Assembly (NCBI RefSeq): GCF_905404315.1
Contig: NC_066292.1
Location: 8,494,001-8,558,000, forward strand
Length of the DNA stretch: 64,000 nt
Origin: Leptidea sinapis
Lineage: Eukaryota > Arthropoda > Insecta > Lepidoptera > Pieridae
Reading direction: 5' to 3'
In this document: in pieces, positions 57,201 through 63,200 of the stretch
Numbering within the stretch: the stretch's first letter is position 1
Layout of the letters: each line of letters starts with the position of its first letter
Translations under genes and position numbers: made by a program
The notes under the pieces: model-generated
Seen by the model: the letters and a program-made list of their open reading frames with translations, nothing else
Databases searched by the model: none
What the model was told of the DNA's origin: nothing

Positions 57201-60200
57201 AATTTACAAAAATGCATTTGTAGCTGTTGAAGCAAATGTTTTTCAAAAATTTTACTAAAAACAGGCAGCACTGAAATAGGTCTGAAATTAGCAGGGTCAA
57301 ATGAACAGCCCGATTTAAACAAAGGTATAACTTTGATGTATTTCATGAGGTCAGGGAACACACTCTCACCTATGCATTCATTAAATATTATTGCTAATTC
57401 AGGTGCTGTAACATAGGTATTTTGTATTTTTTATGTTAATTAATTTGAAGATTTTTATTATATCGCTACCTGTAAGATACATTAATTTCAAATCAGTGGA
57501 AGATACTGGTACGTGTAGTTTAAGCATATCATTTGCTGCTTTTGGTGAAGAGTTAAGATCTTTGGTCGTGATAATCGGGATTCGGAGAAGCATTTCTCAA
57601 ATTCATTTGAAATTTCTATTTTCAAAATAATTATTAATATTTAAAGAGATAGAGGTGTTACGGCAATTCCAAACGAGTTTTCGCTTCATGACAAACTACT
57701 TTAAAGAGCTTGGAGTATTTTTTACATATTATATTTCAAATTCGTCTTTATTATTGTAATGTTTCTCATAATAAACGTCATATAAGTGTGTACGACTTTT
57801 GTGGATACCCATTGTTGCCCAATCATTAAAACATTGTTTGTTGTTTACTGTTACCGTTACTCTAATCCTGTTTGATATTATAATCCTGTCAAATTCCTCA
57901 CAGAAGGAGTTGCAGGCTAAGTTATAGTGAAAATTAGCAGTTTCACCACAGTTTAAAAATTGTATCGTATTTACCAAATTATTTCTAAACCTCTCAAGAC
58001 GGCTACCCGTAACTGGTATAATCGTCACCTTTTTTAGTCTGACATTGTAAAATCTTGTATTTACTTTTATAAGTTGCCCACAATGGTCGGACTGAAGATT
58101 ATTAATTATGAGTTTACTAGTAATAGCAACATTTGTAAAAATATTATCTAAACAGGTTGCTGTTGTAGAAGTGGTTCTAGTAGGTTCCCAAAACACATTG
58201 AACAAATTAAAACTTTGAAATAAATTTTTAAGGCTAGTAATTGGCCGAAGGTTCAAGCAAGTTTATATAAAAATCTCCAAACACTATAATTGACTTGGTT
58301 TTGCTAAATTTTGATAGTACCTCCTCCATTCTATGTTGGAATTGTTCATATTATGATGCATTGGGGGGGCGGTATACACTTACAATAATAAATTGCTCTA
58401 GTTCAATACAAGCTATCTCAATTAATTGTTCTATAGAGAGATTAACTATAGCTCTTCTATATTTTTACATTTTAATCTATTAATAATTAGGGAACCTCCA
58501 TGTATTGCCCTACTTCTACAAAACGATCTGACTACTTTTGCGCCAATGTTCTGTAATACATAATATATCTGTATTACAGAAGCTCAAAAACAGTTCACTT
58601 TATAATTCCTTACTTGAGATACCTTGTATGTTCTGGTGAACAATATTTATTAGCTTTATATTATGATTATCTATAGCAGTAACAGTTACATTTGGTAAAT
58701 GTTGCCTGTTTTGTATGATATATTGCAAGAGTTGTCCTCCTTTGTCGAATAATTGAATGATATAAGTTATTGAATCTCTGTGAGGAAATTCACATACAAA
58801 ATCCTGATAAAATATTTATAATTGTATTATTACAGAGTTTATTTTATCAACATTGATTCCCTATAAATTCTTATGATGTAAATTAAACTAGAAATAATGC
58901 TCCTTCAATTTGAGCAGAGCGACCGTCAAAGTTGTGAAACAATTGAGGTTCCTCCTTAGGGCACTAATTACAGAGACGTTTAAATATGATAGAATCGAGC
59001 AGGAAAGGAGTGCGCTTGCGTGAACAGTAACATTTCCCCCTCCTTCATTTGTGATCATAATTTTTTCAGTTTCTTTAAAATAAGTTAGAGAGTTTACGAG
59101 AGCTAACAAAACGTCATGCTTTTTAAATAATTTGCAAGCTAAATTTCATAACGTTTTTTTTATTGTTTTTCAGGCATTTTTGTGAAAATAGTAATTGTCT
59201 CACATTTTTAAATTTGAACCGATAATTAACTGTTGTTATAATATTGATAAATAAAGAGCGTTTAATTATTTTTATAAATCAGAAGAAAAAAATTTATATT
59301 AAAATTAATATTTAAATTGATACTTTTTTATAATATATATTTATGTTGCAATTTTGACTTATTTTGAAAAAAAACTTAAAGAAACCTGTAAACTCAAAAA
59401 TGATTCACTGTGTGATACATATAAACACACCCATTGTTGACATTAATTTTGTTAAGGGCAAATATCGCTTCGAAAAATCAGCCAGAGCTTTCATGGAGAT
59501 GACGCTACGGTTTGCGAAGAAAATGAGACCGAAAGCGACATGGGGATATTTCGGCTATCCATACTGTTACGATATGAAAGCTCCCAACAACTGCACTTTG
59601 GAAAATAACCAGTGAGTATTTAAAACAAATATATTATTTACAGCCGAATATGGATCTCATGGTTAGACAATCCGTGGGAGGCTCCTTGGCACAGCGGAGT
59701 CAGTTTTCTGCTTATTGCAGTAATGTGAGCATTACTGTGTTTCGGTGTAAAGGGCGCCGTAGTTAGTGAAAATACTGAGCATCCAGCGACGTTGACGCAT
59801 CCAATATAGGATAATTTATATTTATAGGTACAGTTAATTATTTTTTACTTTTTAAGTTTATTTAAACACGACTCATATATTGGACGTAGCAGTAAAATAC
59901 TTTATTTGATTGAAAAGAGTGGCCGTTGAGTTTCTTATATGTTCTTCTCACGAGCTCAACTTTTTACGAACATAATATGGTAAATTCAGCAATTAAAAAG
60001 AAATCACGATTCAAAAGCGCTTAGTTTAAGCCTCATTGAATAAAGTTTATTTGACTATGCACTAAGCTCGAAGGTCCCTAAGTCGTATCGGTAAAACTGC
60101 ACCCGGTAATTGATTCCACAAAGTGCCTGTTCGAGGCAAGAAGTTTCTTGCTAAACTCGCCTAATGTGAGGCCAGTATGTGGCAAATTAGTAGGATTTTT

Positions 60201-63200
60201 AAATAAGCAAATATTTCGTGCATGTTTCGTATATTTGTTTAAAAATTATTTTTAAGTAACTTTAAAGATAAACTGACATCTAATTGCTGAAAGCAACACT
60301 TCTTCCAAGACTTTACTGTTACTGTGATTACTTCCGCAGTTCACGAAGCACAATGAGGTATTTAAGTGCTTCCGCAAGTTGGCTGTGATTGGAATAGCTA
60401 CAGTAAATTCAAATGTGGCCACAGTTTTATTGGTTCCCGTATTTCTCTTGCCTTTTTTAAGGTTACCTTCCAATACATGAGCGATGGTCATAAAGATTTG
60501 GTTAGTCTAAAAGTCAGGGGTGCTCAAACGGTCGCTTTTTGAGTCGACCTCGAGAAAAAAAATCGATATAGAACTATTCACAGATTTTGTTTTAGGTAAC
60601 TAAAATCAATAATTACGTACGTACATGCAGTGTCATGTAGATTCAACATCCAAAGTCACTCTTTGGTTAAGTTTAGAACTTTAGACACTAGACTTTAGAA
60701 GCCAGTCGTATCAAACACGTGAAAACTATTATACCGATATTATCATACAAGTATAATGATGGAGGGCTTATTACTGAGGTAAAAATTCAAATATCCACCC
60801 AGTAGAGGATTTTAATTCAGATGAGTAAGACGTTCGCTAATGGAAGCTAGTACACCATGCCCATGACAATAAAGTGACGCTCAGGATTATTGGATTCGGC
60901 AAAATTTTGAGCAGTATCGCATTTACGCTAGTCTTTTTTGAAATAAAACTCAGATGTTTTTAATGCACATGAAACGATGATATTTCCTAGTTTCTCTATA
61001 AAAATACTTTATCGCGGCCGCGCCTAAACCTGCACGATACAACGCTAGTAGGGAAGATGTTCTACTTTTTCGCGGCCACGCGCCTAACCTGCACGACACA
61101 CCGCTAGAAGGGAAGATGTTCTACTTTCTCGCGGTCGCGCGCTAAACCTTCATGATTCGTTCGCCCTTTCTCACTCAATCTCCCTCTTCTTGGATAACAA
61201 AGAGTTTCACATCAAAAACGTTTGTTTTAGATTAATTTGATTTCCCAACAATAAGTTTGACCTCTTGGTCAAAAAGTCAATGCTAAAAAAAGTTAGACTA
61301 TTCATTTCCTCAATATTGGCTGCGCTCCTATATTGACGATTTTTAAGCTCATGGCTTAGGCGTTGACACGGTTTTTTGAAAACGCTCTAACCAAATTTTA
61401 ATTAAATTTGCACTGAGAGCTTCACGAATGCTGTCATTCATATTCAGTACAATTTATTCGACTTGTAGAGATGTACGAACGGCTGTTCTTGAAAAAACGC
61501 TCGAACACAAAATGATTTCCATCAAATTGACTCATAGGCTGAGATAGAGCGCTATGACTTTGCTCAGACTTTACCTACTCACGTTGAACACCGCTAAGAT
61601 GAAACTTAGCGTAATCTTTGATTTGGTAATTCTAGTCATTTGACAGCTGTGATCATGGGCATGCATACCATATAAGCAATTAGTTTGTGACTACCTCGCT
61701 AAGAACCTAAATAAATATAGCAATAGTGTATAGTGTTTTTTAGTTCAAGTTGGTTCCATTATTCTTTAACCAAACTTCTATTAATTCAATACAACAGTTT
61801 TGTATTCAATAGTACGTATTGAACATCCACTCATTAAACTGAAGTATTAGATTGACCAAATGGGCCGGAAACTATATGCGAAACACAAACAACTTCAAAA
61901 TATAGACCTCAAACCCAATGCTCTCTGTAGGTACAGTTATATCTACAGTGCCCACCTTCTAGAAAACCAATGCACGCCCCTGGCTGTGATTATGCTGAGC
62001 TTAAGTTGTGATAGTCCAATAGAAAAGTATAGCGCACGGTTCAATATAAACAGATTATTATTAAACAAACTTTTACAATAGATAGTTTACTAAATTATAA
62101 CAGTATTCGAAACTCATTTGATTATTAGTTTTATTGAAATAAGTGGAAATGTATTTATAATGTATGCCATATGCGGTCTTATTAACTTATTTGGTATGAG
62201 AAACAGTACCCATTTTAAGATGCGTGACAACTACGGGTGACAGCAAAATTGTACAAACACGTACAATGACAATGACAGGTAACAAGCACCTAACTACACC
62301 CGTGCGTGTACGGGAATTTGAAATCGTCGAACAACAGCTGTTATGATGACGCAAGGAATTGTTGATCTCCTTTTTGTTCGGCTTATAGTCGAGTTTTAAG
62401 CAAAAGCTTAGCTCGCACTCAAAGCGATGTTTATAATTACGGAATTCGACTTAACTCTCCAGATTAGTCTGAGCAAAGTCTAAGTATAGATATATATACT
62501 AGACTTCCGCTAAAAATATGACGCAACATGTACGATATATTACGCCACTCTGTATTTGACTCGAGTAGTAAAGAATATCACTTAAATATAAGAAATTAAA
62601 GATTTGAAAGAGCGACATTTCAAGTAAATTTCCTAATACTTACACATTTATTAGGGTTAAGCTATCTACTTAACTGTTGATACAGGCCTGGTCAACTAGT
62701 TATTCCTGGGACAAGATTATGGTTGTCTTTAGGTATTTCTTACCTTATGTAATATAATTAAAAGAGCGCAAAAAATATTTTGGGAGAATGTCTTGCATCT
62801 TCTTCATCTCTCAGAGCGCCATTTGCTTTCAAATCAAAACTCAATATTGACAAAATAAAACACATTTATGACTTTTTCAAGCTTGGTTGTCCTTTCTGTG
62901 GCTAGCAGTGAAAGTGTTACTGTTTCTCGAGCCTAGTTCCTTATGACCATTGCCAGTGCTTACTTAATTTTATTATTTAGAAGTATTGGTTATATCTAAT
63001 GTTATTATTTCAAATACGTGTTCATTTCAGCTGGACTTCTCAACAATTCTAAGAACAGTATACAAATCCGATGCATCTGGGCTTATAATTCATGGACTTG
63101 CAAGTGACATCAATACCCGTGATAAATGCTACAAGCTTCTAAATTACGTTGAGTATACACTTGGACCGATAGTAGCTAAATTCACAAAAGTTCATACAAA

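Larger units (their letters stand above)
59782..63030. other. Interval expected to hold a domain 2 hyaluronidase exon
   Basis: Contains an RT tail relic, an S1 fragment, a 58-bp tandem repeat, a candidate MITE and a 3'-UTR-like repeat. I found no exon matching the late-barrel segment encoded at 53261-53447. Confidence 0.55.

Noticed and set aside
61860..62081. Open frame considered as the missing domain 2 hyaluronidase exon
   Set aside because: An acceptor-like tag precedes 61931 and a short IYSAHL stretch faintly resembles VYFSAQL, but there is no WMWAEST-like start, no PYIRF-like end and no usable donor.
59611..63031. Direct splice from hyaluronidase exon 8 to the repeat exon
   Set aside because: The phases differ (two bases left over against phase 0) and the joined frame stops within about ten codons.
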